The notes under the pieces were generated by a model that was given only the letters and a program-made list of their open reading frames with translations, was not told the origin of the DNA and made no database searches. Shown piece after piece: positions 15,553-23,628 of a DNA stretch of 64,000 nucleotides. This stretch comes from JACVRN01 sp036403815. Its GTDB lineage: Bacteria > Acidobacteriota > Blastocatellia > Pyrinomonadales > Pyrinomonadaceae. The stretch is taken from contig DASWQH010000013.1 in NCBI GenBank assembly GCA_036403815.1, positions 1 through 64,000 on the forward strand, read 5' to 3'. The translations under genes and the position numbers were made by a program. Every line of letters begins with the position of its first letter. Position 1 is the first letter of the stretch.

Positions 15553-17280
15553 TCATTCAGACACCATAGCCTGCTTGATCAAATCCGCTATTCCGAATTT
15601 ACCGCCGAACATGAACGACTGTATAGGACGCCAGCCCGGTTGATATAGGAACGAGAAGTGATCGCCCACGAGCAGACCTATGAAGACCGAAGCAACGATG
15701 CGCCCGCCGACAGGGCCGAGCCTGATAGTAGTCGAATCGTTACCATCGAAAGACTGTTGCGCTTCAGCCAGAACGTAGTACCAGAGAGGCGCATTGCCCG
15801 CGAACCTCTGCGAGATTGAAGTGAGCAGCGGGTTGTCCGGAGTGTCTTCCGCCGTTGCTTTGCCGACCCGCAGTTTGTTGTCTGGAATCACATCCAGATG
15901 CATGAAGCGCGCGACATCCTGTCCCGAAGGAAGTCCCATCCTCCAGCCCCGTATCAGATTGCGTTCGGCCAGTGAAGGCACGTTTGCGCCAATGACAGCC
16001 GGGAGATTCCCAAGGGGGTTAACCAGCGAGGTGTCAATCTTATAGGATTTCTGCACGCGTCCGGGGCCGCTGGAAGGCGCGTTGGCTCTAATCTTAAAGT
16101 ACAGAGTCCAGTCGATTGCCCAGGTGGAAGGGAACTCACGAAAGCCCGTCAGGCTGGTTAATTCGCTGGGGCCAAAGATAGCGAACCTGCCGGGGAGCGT
16201 CGTGTTCAGACGATACTCCGGTCTGACCATCGAATGTCCGAAGCGATAGGCAGCCGCAGAGAACTCAACTGGCATGTACGGCTCTTTTTCCCAGCGGAAC
16301 AGGCTAAGGTCAGGTTTGTCTACGAGGATGTTCGTTCCCTTCTTGAGGTGCGGGAGAATGCTATCAACCACCGCCTGCCCGGCGATGGTGGGCAGGAAGT
16401 CATTAACTAAAATCCACTGATAATGAAAACGTACCTGCCTCTGTGTCTCTTCAAACAACTTCTTCGGGTTGCTTAACAAAGACTGGTTGCCGGGCAGCGT
16501 CGGAAGCACCCTTGCCACCCGGTTGTGAAAGCGCAGGAACGTGGCGTGAAGCTGCGAGACGATTACGTTTTCATCGTTACGCGGGTCACCAATCAGCGCG
16601 CGTGCGCGCCCGCCCGGATTCGTGTTACGCGGCACATCACGAGTCTGCGGGTCTTGAGCATTTCCAGTGACCCTGCGCCCCAGTAGCAGGCGCACGCCGT
16701 TGTCTTCGTAGATGTACGGCTGATCGTCAGGCCCGCGACCGTAGACGCTATCAAGATCAAAGCGCGGCGTTCTGAAGTCTACGAGCGCGTCCGGGTCGTT
16801 CTGCTTTTGCAGACTGCTGGCCGGATCAAACGTCAGATCGTGATCTATGAACTGCCCCAGATAGGTGTAGCCTGCATCAATACCCTGATTCTCTTCCTCG
16901 TCTACCTGTGTCTCAGGAGTTCCAGCCCCTTCATCTTCGGCTACCATCGCGGCGGCTAGTTTCTTGAGGTCTGCTTCCTCGAATTGAGCGGCGGGTAAAG
17001 TGCGGAACATGCGTCCGAAGCGCCCTTCAAAGAGGGTTGACTTGGGGAAGAAATCTGCGCCGCGCGGTCGGTCGCCGTGGAAGCGAAACACATCGCGGAA
17101 AAACTTCATAGTCTCTTCCGGCTTAAGGTCTTTGGCGAGGTCTTTGAGTTCGGTTGTGGGGGCTGGAGCGCCAGCAGAAGCGGAAGTGTCCGCTATACCC
17201 TTTGCGTTAATCGAACCTTTGGCCTTGCTCCCTTTCTTGCTCGCCTTCTTACTACTTTTCTTAGCAGCCTTCTTAGCCAT
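15553..17280 (-). CDS. Animal-type heme peroxidase with lysine-rich N-terminal tail
   Basis: A heme peroxidase of the animal (peroxidase-cyclooxygenase) superfamily, using hydrogen peroxide to oxidise halides or organic substrates. The distal His is H147 in GQFIDHDLTFDP, with a calcium-loop-like DPASS after it. The R-x-x-F segment ATFLRFHNRVARVLP follows, and the proximal His is H349 in YRFGHSMVRPEYR. The 575-residue length fits the bacterial subgroup. Residues 2-24 are almost all Ala, Lys, Ser and Gly (AAKKSSKKASKKGSKAKG), like a histone H1 tail, and no signal peptide is visible, so the protein may be cytoplasmic or nucleoid-associated. Confidence 0.92.
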   Translation of the reverse strand: MAKKAAKKSSKKASKKGSKAKGSINAKGIADTSASAGAPAPTTELKDLAKDLKPEETMKFFRDVFRFHGDRPRGADFFPKSTLFEGRFGRMFRTLPAAQFEEADLKKLAAAMVAEDEGAGTPETQVDEEENQGIDAGYTYLGQFIDHDLTFDPASSLQKQNDPDALVDFRTPRFDLDSVYGRGPDDQPYIYEDNGVRLLLGRRVTGNAQDPQTRDVPRNTNPGGRARALIGDPRNDENVIVSQLHATFLRFHNRVARVLPTLPGNQSLLSNPKKLFEETQRQVRFHYQWILVNDFLPTIAGQAVVDSILPHLKKGTNILVDKPDLSLFRWEKEPYMPVEFSAAAYRFGHSMVRPEYRLNTTLPGRFAIFGPSELTSLTGFREFPSTWAIDWTLYFKIRANAPSSGPGRVQKSYKIDTSLVNPLGNLPAVIGANVPSLAERNLIRGWRMGLPSGQDVARFMHLDVIPDNKLRVGKATAEDTPDNPLLTSISQRFAGNAPLWYYVLAEAQQSFDGNDSTTIRLGPVGGRIVASVFIGLLVGDHFSFLYQPGWRPIQSFMFGGKFGIADLIKQAMVSE

Positions 17281-17996
17281 CTCTTTTCCTCCTCTTACTT
17301 GGGGTTAAGGGTCATTTGTTGAAATAAGTGCTGTGCCGGAATAATTATTCAATGGTGTAAAAGAGACTGGATGGTTCTCCTTATGAGTAACAGCTTGTCC
17401 GAGATGGGCGGCCAGCTTCCTGTAGCCTCCATGCGTTAGAGCCTAAACGATAGGGAAGGTTAGACGATTCATAGCCTACGGCATTTCTTTGAGGTCGCCT
17501 GATTAGCAGCTTTCTTCGGTCGCCTTAAGATTGGGAGAGCAGCCAACTCCCTGTAAGGCATCACAACCGGAGCCTGGGGGTTTTTAGGCAGGCAGAGGTT
17601 ATCAGGAAATACTCAGTGTCGTTGTTGTCGTGGCCTTGTTATCAAACATGAATGTTTACCGATGGTCAAAGCGCGAGGGTTCAGGTTATGTGAGTTTTCA
17701 CAAAAAATGTAAAAGAACGCCAGTGGAGCAAGCAGAGGCTGATACGTTTACCAGCGGGAGCTTGAGAGATGGTGCAGGCAACATACGCCTGTCGTAATGG
17801 GATGTCAATAGAAAGTAAAAGCGGCGAAGTTGATGAGACTTCGCCGCTTTTTCGCCATAGATTGCAGGCCGCCTGACGCTACTTCGATTCGCGTATGGAC
17901 TGCCGGATGTGTTTCGATTCAAAGTTGCTTTGTTCCTTTCATTTTGTGGGTAAGCCCTTTGGGGAAGGCGCGTAAAGAAACTGGATACCACTAAGA
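17281..17996. other. Long intergenic stretch with a terminator, no gene recognised
   Basis: About 700 bp upstream of the peroxidase without a convincing reading frame. It contains the hairpin terminator at 17817-17852. The strand that would be transcribed into it and its start are unclear. No tRNA, tmRNA, RNase P, SRP or known riboswitch pattern was recognised by eye. An unlisted structured RNA remains possible. Confidence 0.4.
17817..17852 (+). terminator. Intrinsic terminator-like hairpin
   Basis: The stem AGCGGCGAAGT pairs perfectly with ACTTCGCCGCT around a short TGATGAG-type loop. It is preceded by AAAA and followed by TTTTT, so it could work in either direction. It is the only sharp RNA signal in the gap and lacks an annotated gene directly upstream. 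Confidence 0.75.
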
Positions 17997-18364
17997 TAAC
18001 GTGAGGCGCGACGTAAGAGAAAAAAGCTCCGTAGGAGCTAAATGTTTATAGCTTAAAGTTTCCAAAATGAACCTAGCTCCGTAGGAGCTATATGTTAATT
18101 ATAGCGATTTGCAATTGCATGCGACTGCTTGGCACAGCATCTCTTGTCAGTACCGCCTGCGGTAGCGGGCGGGTCTTGGCATCGTCACCACCCGCCCGCT
18201 ACCGCAGGCGGTACTGACATGGGTCGCACTCAATTGCAAGCCGCTATAATTGAGAACATATAGCTCCTACGGAGCTAGGTTTATAAATCATCCAGAGACT
18301 ATAAACATATAGCTCCTACGGAGCTGAAAATATTATGCACATTCTTATATCGCGCCTCACGTTA
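17997..18364. repeat. Four-shell nested palindrome (family B around family D)
   Basis: Shell 1 is TAACGTGAGGCGCGA (17997-18011) pairing with its exact complement at 18350-18364. Shell 2 is AGCTCCGTAGGAGCTAAATG (from 18025) pairing with the region ending at 18325. Shell 3 is ACCTAGCTCCGTAGGAGCTA (from 18071) pairing with the region ending at 18280. The core is the 149-bp family D element at 18100-18248, itself an inverted repeat. Each shell is a complete inverted pair around the next, as expected from successive insertions at the centre of the previous palindrome. Confidence 0.9.
18100..18248. mobile_element. Family D MITE-like element, 149 bp, full copy 2
   Basis: The ends TATAGCGATTTGCAATTG and CAATTGCAAGCCGCTATA are inverted repeats. 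The next bases ATGCGAC/GTCGCA also pair, and the core holds GTCAGTACCGCCTGCGGTAG with its complement. The length is identical to the copy at 210-358. It sits between GTTAAT and ATTGAG of the surrounding family B palindrome. There is no coding capacity. Confidence 0.88.
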
Positions 18365-18398
18365 AGATAAGGGTAAGGTGTCATCCCCGCACAATTCA

Positions 18399-18909
18399 TC
18401 ACACGCCGCTAAACTCAGGGCGATATTTGACCAGACCTTTACGTCCGCCCAGCGCCCCTTCTTTCAATTCGCACACCATGAACACTTCGTCTGGAACCTT
18501 ATACTCACACTTCAATCCCTTCTGACTGGCAGGCACGAACCCGAAGCGCGGGTAGTATTTCGGATGGCCGAGGACTACAACCACCTCATGCCCTATTCTA
18601 CGGCACTCTTCCAGCCCTCGCTGGACTAACTCGGAGCCGATTCCCTGATTCTGAAACTCCGTAAGCACTGCCAGCGGAGCCAGCCCCAGAGCGGTAAACG
18701 TGTAAGCCTCAGATTCAATCGAAACCGGACTGAAGAAAATATGGCCTGCAATCCGCCCGTCCAGCTCAGCCACAAGCGAGATGTATGGCCTCGGCGCCTA
18801 TCCTCAGAGCATCGACAAGATTAGCCTCCTCAGCCCGACCGAACGCATCTTCATTTACCTGACGAACCGCTCGATAATCCGACTCGGTTTCTGTGCGAAT
18901 AACCGGCAT
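18399..18909 (-). pseudogene. GNAT N-acetyltransferase with a one-base frameshift
   Basis: From the ATG at 18909 (GGGAGAAG just before it) the frame reads MPVIRTETESDYRAVRQVNE and ends early after EAIHLACG. One base over, it continues VAELDGRIAGHIFFSPVSIE, then GLAPLAVLTEFQNQGIGSEL (acetyl-CoA binding, Q-x-x-G-I-G), LGHPKYYPRFGF and a normal end at 18399. Adding one base near 18781 restores a roughly 170-residue YhbS-like acetyltransferase. Alternatively, translation could restart at the Met at 18773, but that protein would lack beta-1 and helix 1. It is either a recent pseudogene or a sequence error. Confidence 0.8.
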
Positions 18910-19175
18910 TGACTTCTCCCTGCTCATTTGCTCGAACGCCTGTAGGACTGAATATCCAATAATCCACACCAATTATTAACCGACGACTCCCGTTCATCAC
19001 AACTGTGGCATGTGTGATGCAAAGGATGGCCTCGATAGCTCTTTAAGAGCCGTATCTGCTATTCGACTGTGGCGAGTTGTCAGGCGTTTCGCACCACAGT
19101 GGTTCATTTCGCCGAAGCAGATCAAAGCAGGCTACATCCGAAATACAGAATACTAACCTCAATTGGAGATATGTC

Positions 19176-20339
19176 ATGAATTTTGTTAATCCTCGTCCCG
19201 CTGGCCGACAGTTGCTTCCGGCTCTGCTCCTGCCAGTGCTGCTCATCTGCCTTTCCGATAAAACTCCGGCGCAGAGCATCAGTTTTTCTTCTCCCGTCAC
19301 ATACGCTTCGGGTGGAACAACCGCGGCGGCCATCACTACGGGAGATTTTGATGGTGACGGCAAAGCTGATTTAGCCATCGCCGACCAGGATTCTTCCGAT
19401 GTAGGCATTATGCTGGGTAATGGCGACGGAACATTTTCCACCGCATCAACTTTTTCGGCTGGCTACTCTCCCAGAGCAGTTGCCGCGAGCGATTTGGATG
19501 CCGACGGGAAGCTAGACCTCGTCGTCGGAAACGAAACAGGCAATGACCTGAGCGTGCTGATGGGAAACGGCGATGGTACTTTTCAATCTGCCGTGAGCTA
19601 TGGGTCTATAACTTATCCGGAGCACATAGCGATTGCCGATCTGAATATGGATGGAAAGCCTGACCTGGCCGTCGCGGGATTCGGAGGCAGCGTGTTTGTG
19701 CTCATGGGTAATGGCGATGGAACATTTCAGTCGCCTGCGAGCTATACGACGGGAACGGCTTCGACATCGGTTACGGTCGGCGACTTTGATGCTGACGGAA
19801 AGCCTGACCTGGCGGTATCCAATCAGGACAGCAGTGATTTAAGCGTATTAATCAATTCAGGCACCGGAACATTTTCCACGGCAGTCAACTACTCTACGGG
19901 GCCGCATCCTGTCTCCATTAGTGCCGGTGATTTTAATCAGGATGGAAAACTTGATCTGGTGACGGCTGATATTGGCCCCATCAGCGGCGGATATATTACC
20001 GGCGACGGATATGCAAGCGTCCTGCTCGGCAACGGCGACGGCACATTTCAAACAACCGTTGATTATGCTGTCGGAACTTTACCGCACTCTGTGGCGGTCG
20101 GTGATCTTGATGCAGATGGTTTACCGGAACTGGTTGTCGCCAATGCCTACGGCGATTCGGTAAGTATTCTCAATGGCAACGGGGACGGCACCTTCGATGC
20201 TGCGTCCAACTTCGACACAGGCACGTTTTCAATACCGTTTTCTGTGACCCTGGGTGATTTTAACGGGGACGGTAAGCCCGATATTGCAACCGCAGATTAT
20301 TTTGGTAGCAGCGCAAGCGTGCTTATCAACCAGACATGA
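19176..20339 (+). CDS. Secreted FG-GAP/VCBS repeat protein (integrin alpha-like beta-propeller)
   Basis: A 387-residue secreted protein made almost wholly of FG-GAP-type repeats, expected to fold into a calcium-binding beta-propeller. About seven repeats follow the pattern D-x-D-x-D-G-K-x-D-L-x-x-A (for example GDFDGDGKADLAIAD) and end with LGNGDGTF. The Asp-rich loops are the calcium sites. The start at 19176 follows TTGGAG and begins a signal peptide with LLPALLLPVLLICL and AQS. The first 33 codons of the longer frame from 19077 are not credible. Such proteins are common surface adhesins or carbohydrate-binding proteins in Acidobacteriota; the exact role is unknown. Confidence 0.93.
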   Translation: MNFVNPRPAGRQLLPALLLPVLLICLSDKTPAQSISFSSPVTYASGGTTAAAITTGDFDGDGKADLAIADQDSSDVGIMLGNGDGTFSTASTFSAGYSPRAVAASDLDADGKLDLVVGNETGNDLSVLMGNGDGTFQSAVSYGSITYPEHIAIADLNMDGKPDLAVAGFGGSVFVLMGNGDGTFQSPASYTTGTASTSVTVGDFDADGKPDLAVSNQDSSDLSVLINSGTGTFSTAVNYSTGPHPVSISAGDFNQDGKLDLVTADIGPISGGYITGDGYASVLLGNGDGTFQTTVDYAVGTLPHSVAVGDLDADGLPELVVANAYGDSVSILNGNGDGTFDAASNFDTGTFSIPFSVTLGDFNGDGKPDIATADYFGSSASVLINQT

Positions 20340-20364
20340 GTTGCCAGTGTTGAGCGAGTGGAAG

Positions 20365-20479
20365 TTGATTTTCACCACCGAGACCGTAGAGGACACGAGA
20401 GGGAGCACGGAGGCTTGAAGTCTATTCAACTCTCTGTGCATCCTCTGTGCTCTCTACGGTCTCGGTGGTGAAAATCAAT
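20365..20479. repeat. Family E palindrome, copy 2
   Basis: TTGATTTTCACCACCGAGAC pairs with GTCTCGGTGGTGAAAATCAA. The body consists of short near-repeats such as GGACACGAG and GAGCACGGAG. It lies between the converging FG-GAP and DisA_N-like genes. Confidence 0.9.
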
Positions 20480-20541
20480 TCGCATTACACTCAACTTCTA
20501 ACTGAGCCACCACTCCAAAACTCTGGGCGCAGATCAGCCAG

Positions 20542-21699
20542 TTACAGCAACAACGTCTCTACACGATGCGCATGAACCGTCTCTTCACATGGCGACCAGG
20601 CGAAGACTGTGAAGCGCCCGTCCTGTGATGCCACTAGGGCTAGAGAGTCGGGTTGATCCTGTGCGAACTGCGCTGCCGACAGATGACGCGTGCCGCCGAA
20701 CTGAACCGGATGGGCGATAGTTGCCACGCTGCCGACAACAGGCTCGGTCAAAATCACCTGCTCCACCTGTGTGCCTCCTTCGCGTCGTCCTATCTTCGCG
20801 CCGAATGCCAGCAACTCATACTGATCGCTGATGACGGTCGCGCCGTCCACCGCCGTCATGCCCGCGATAGCCTCTACCACATCTATAAGCGCCTCCTGCC
20901 ACAGACGCCTTTTTCTCTCCGACGCATCCTGCCGCATGAGTTCGGCCAGCTCCGTGTAGGGCGGCACGACTGAGTAGGGAACAGGCCAGACGATAGATTC
21001 TCGCCAAGCCTCGGAGCCTTGCGGTACGACGAGCAGAGAACCGCCGCGACCGTGCGCGCGCATAGAGACGGCCAGTTGCACCAGCACGCTCACGGACTCG
21101 TCCCACGAAGCCGCCGAGCCGAAGTCCAGCAGCGAGGTGAGCAGGGCAGGGCAATCGGGCAGGCTCGTGCCCTCTTCGTCAACCACTTTAATCTGGTCGC
21201 CCTTGAGCACTACTACGTTGACGAACTTGCCTGCGGCCTGTCCGCGATGGTACTTGACGACCAGCAGTCCCGGCTCTATGACCTCCAGCACGAAGCAGAA
21301 GCCGGGGATGGTGCGCGTTGTTCCCCACACGCATAGCTCTTCGCGGTCGCGCCAGACGCCCAGATGAATACCGGGGCGCTCCACGGCAGGTGCCAGTCGC
21401 GCCAGGGCTGAGGGGTTGAGCGGGAGCAGCCGCTCGAACCTCAAAGGCTGCCCGGCCTCTTCGGGCGAAAGGAATGCGAGCGATATTTTCGGAGAGTAGC
21501 CTTCCTCGCGCCGCAGGCTCGCCCAGAACGCCGCGTCGATGATAGCTTCAATCACATGCGCGTCCAGTTGGCTGGCTGACTCCTGCCGTTCAACTGGACG
21601 CGCCGCCGCCAGGTGCCGCGCGAAGTGCTCCTGCACAGTACCGGCGATCAGACGCGCCGACTGATATGAAGGGCCTGTCATTTTCCTCTCGTCACTCAT
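20542..21699 (-). CDS. DisA_N-type diadenylate cyclase-like protein (DACNV-like)
   Basis: A 385-residue protein whose C-terminal half shows the marks of the DAC/DisA_N nucleotide cyclase fold, which makes cyclic di-AMP or a related dinucleotide. D285-G286-A287 in VDGATVIS matches the DGA motif, and G336-T337-R338-H339 in FGGTRHLSAAQF matches the GTRHR-A-A motif, though the final R is L here. The preceding SMRAHGRGGSLLVVPQG resembles the strand before the active site. The N-terminal ~200 residues look like the sensor-type region paired with such domains. The changed residue leaves open whether it is active or only binds a nucleotide. It has no clear operon partner. Confidence 0.65.
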   Translation of the reverse strand: MSDERKMTGPSYQSARLIAGTVQEHFARHLAAARPVERQESASQLDAHVIEAIIDAAFWASLRREEGYSPKISLAFLSPEEAGQPLRFERLLPLNPSALARLAPAVERPGIHLGVWRDREELCVWGTTRTIPGFCFVLEVIEPGLLVVKYHRGQAAGKFVNVVVLKGDQIKVVDEEGTSLPDCPALLTSLLDFGSAASWDESVSVLVQLAVSMRAHGRGGSLLVVPQGSEAWRESIVWPVPYSVVPPYTELAELMRQDASERKRRLWQEALIDVVEAIAGMTAVDGATVISDQYELLAFGAKIGRREGGTQVEQVILTEPVVGSVATIAHPVQFGGTRHLSAAQFAQDQPDSLALVASQDGRFTVFAWSPCEETVHAHRVETLLL

Positions 21700-21759
21700 G
21701 GCATGAGTGTATCAAAGAGTTATCCGAATATCTTCCGGAGTTGAGTGTAGAGAAGATTG

Positions 21760-21868
21760 ATCTTCACCACAGAGACACAGAGAACACAGAGGCCGCACAG
21801 AGATATTAAAAGCCATTCAACCCTCTGTGCCCCCTCTGAGTCCTCTGTGTCTCTGTGGTGAAAACCAA
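21760..21868. repeat. Family E palindrome, copy 3
   Basis: The left arm ATCTTCACCACAGAGACACA and the right arm TGTGTCTCTGTGGTGAA enclose short near-repeats (GAACACAGAGG and GCACAGAGA types). It lies in the divergent gap between the DisA_N-like gene and the TldD-like gene. Confidence 0.9.
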
Positions 21869-22050
21869 CTTTCTTCACATTCAACTTCAAATTAAACCGC
21901 TACTCTCTCTAACTTTTATCTTGACAAATTTCTTCTCTGTAATAGAGTTGGCAATCCCACGGAAGTTCAATACGACAATCTTTCTTTTCGTTGTCAGTGA
22001 CGGAAAAATCACAGGCTGCTTGTACACATATATCAACAGCGAGGCGAATC

Positions 22051-23619
22051 ATGACAACTTCTCGGCGCGATTTTTTGATAACGGCTGGTGTGGCATTGGG
22101 AGCAGTGACGCTGCCTTCATGGGTCTTCGAGGCGGAAGCAGCAGCCTTCACGGTCGTTGATAAAAACAGACTCGCGGACGTGGCGCTCTCAACCGCTAAA
22201 CGCCTGGGCGCAAGCTACGCAGACATACGCATCAACCGCTACCGCTTTGAAGCCATCAGCGCACGCGAGCAGCAGGTGCAGAACGTCTCGCGCAGCCAGA
22301 GCTTTGGCTTCGGCGTTCGCGCTCTCTTCAAAGGGACATGGGGCTTTGCTTCGAGCCGCATCGTCACACCCGAAGAGGTGCGCCGCGTCACAGCTCAGGC
22401 CGTAGAGATTGCGCGCGCCAACTCCATCTTTCAGCGCAAGCCCATTCAGATGGTGCCCGCTGCGAAGGTCGTCACTAGCTGGAAGAGCGCTTTTGAAAAA
22501 GACCCGTTCGATGTTCCGATTGACGACAAGATACAGTTCCTCTTGAAGCTCAACCAGACGGCGATGAAGACACAGGGCGTCAGCTTCGTCAATTCGGCCA
22601 TGCTGTTCGTCAACGAGCAAAAATTTCTAGCCACCTCCGACGGCTCGCGCATAGAGCAGTATTTGATACGCAGTTTCCCAAGCTTCAGCGTCACGGCCAT
22701 CAATCGCGGCAGCGGCGATTTCCAGTCACGCGCTTCCTTCGGCGGCCCGCAAGGGATGGGCTACGAGTATTTAGAAAAGTACCCGTGGATTACGGAAGCA
22801 GAGCAGGCCGGTCAGGAAGTGGTCATGAAGCTGAAGGCCAAAGCAATCGAGCCGGGCAAGTATGATCTGGTACTACACCCCTCGCACCTCTGGTTGACGA
22901 TTCACGAATCCGTAGGCCACCCCACAGAGCTTGACCGCGCGCTCTGGTGGGAAGCCAACTACGCAGGCACAAGTTTTCTCACGCCCGATAAAACAGGGAA
23001 ACTCCAGTTCGGCTCGAAGATTGTTAACTTCGTGGCCGACCGCACGCAATCGGCAGGGCTTGCCTCGACGGGCTACGACGACGAAGGCGTGCCCGGACAG
23101 AAGTGGTATCTGGTGAAGGACGGCGTCTTCGTTGACTGGCAGACGACACGCGACCTTGCGCCGCTACTGGGGCAGAAAAAATCTTATGGCTGTCTTTACG
23201 CAGACTCCTGGGGGTCAGTCCCTTTCCCGCGCATGCCGAACGTCTCCCTACAGCCCGGCAAAGAGGCTGTCTCTATGGACAATCTGGTGGGCGGGGTCGA
23301 AGACGGCATACTGATTTACGGCAACGGAAGCTATTCGATAGACCAGCAGCGCTACAACTTCCAGTTCGGAGGCCAGACCTTCTGGGAGATTAAAAAAGGC
23401 AAGATTACAGGGATGCTGCGCGACGTTGCATATCAATCGCGCACGACGGATTTCTGGGGAGCGTGTGACGGGCTTGGCGGGCAGGCCACTTACCAGTTGG
23501 GCGGGAGCTTCAACGACGGCAAGGGCGAGCCTGGACAATCGAACGCCGTCAGCCACGGCTGCCCCATCGCGCGCTTTCGTCAGATTAACGTTCTCAACAC
23601 AGCCGTACGTCCTTCGTAG
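22051..23619 (+). CDS. tldD: TldD/PmbA family metalloprotease, Tat-exported
   Basis: A TldD-type zinc peptidase of 522 residues. In the known TldD/TldE pair, TldD carries the active site and cleaves small extended peptides such as microcin precursors. The HExxxH signature is HESVGH at residues 285-290. The C-terminal half contains GCPIARFRQINVLNT, near the usual third ligand. The N-terminus MTTSRRDFLITAGVALGAVT is a twin-arginine signal with the RRDFL box, which would place it outside the cytoplasm, unlike E. coli TldD. The ATG at 22051 was chosen over the long frame from 21991 for that signal. The next gene starts 9 bp after its stop. Confidence 0.92.
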   Translation: MTTSRRDFLITAGVALGAVTLPSWVFEAEAAAFTVVDKNRLADVALSTAKRLGASYADIRINRYRFEAISAREQQVQNVSRSQSFGFGVRALFKGTWGFASSRIVTPEEVRRVTAQAVEIARANSIFQRKPIQMVPAAKVVTSWKSAFEKDPFDVPIDDKIQFLLKLNQTAMKTQGVSFVNSAMLFVNEQKFLATSDGSRIEQYLIRSFPSFSVTAINRGSGDFQSRASFGGPQGMGYEYLEKYPWITEAEQAGQEVVMKLKAKAIEPGKYDLVLHPSHLWLTIHESVGHPTELDRALWWEANYAGTSFLTPDKTGKLQFGSKIVNFVADRTQSAGLASTGYDDEGVPGQKWYLVKDGVFVDWQTTRDLAPLLGQKKSYGCLYADSWGSVPFPRMPNVSLQPGKEAVSMDNLVGGVEDGILIYGNGSYSIDQQRYNFQFGGQTFWEIKKGKITGMLRDVAYQSRTTDFWGACDGLGGQATYQLGGSFNDGKGEPGQSNAVSHGCPIARFRQINVLNTAVRPS

Positions 23620-23628
23620 GAGAAGACC

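Noticed and set aside
17698..17991. 97-residue minus-strand frame near the 17.8-kb hairpin
   Set aside because: It reads through the terminator hairpin and has no domain or ribosome binding site.
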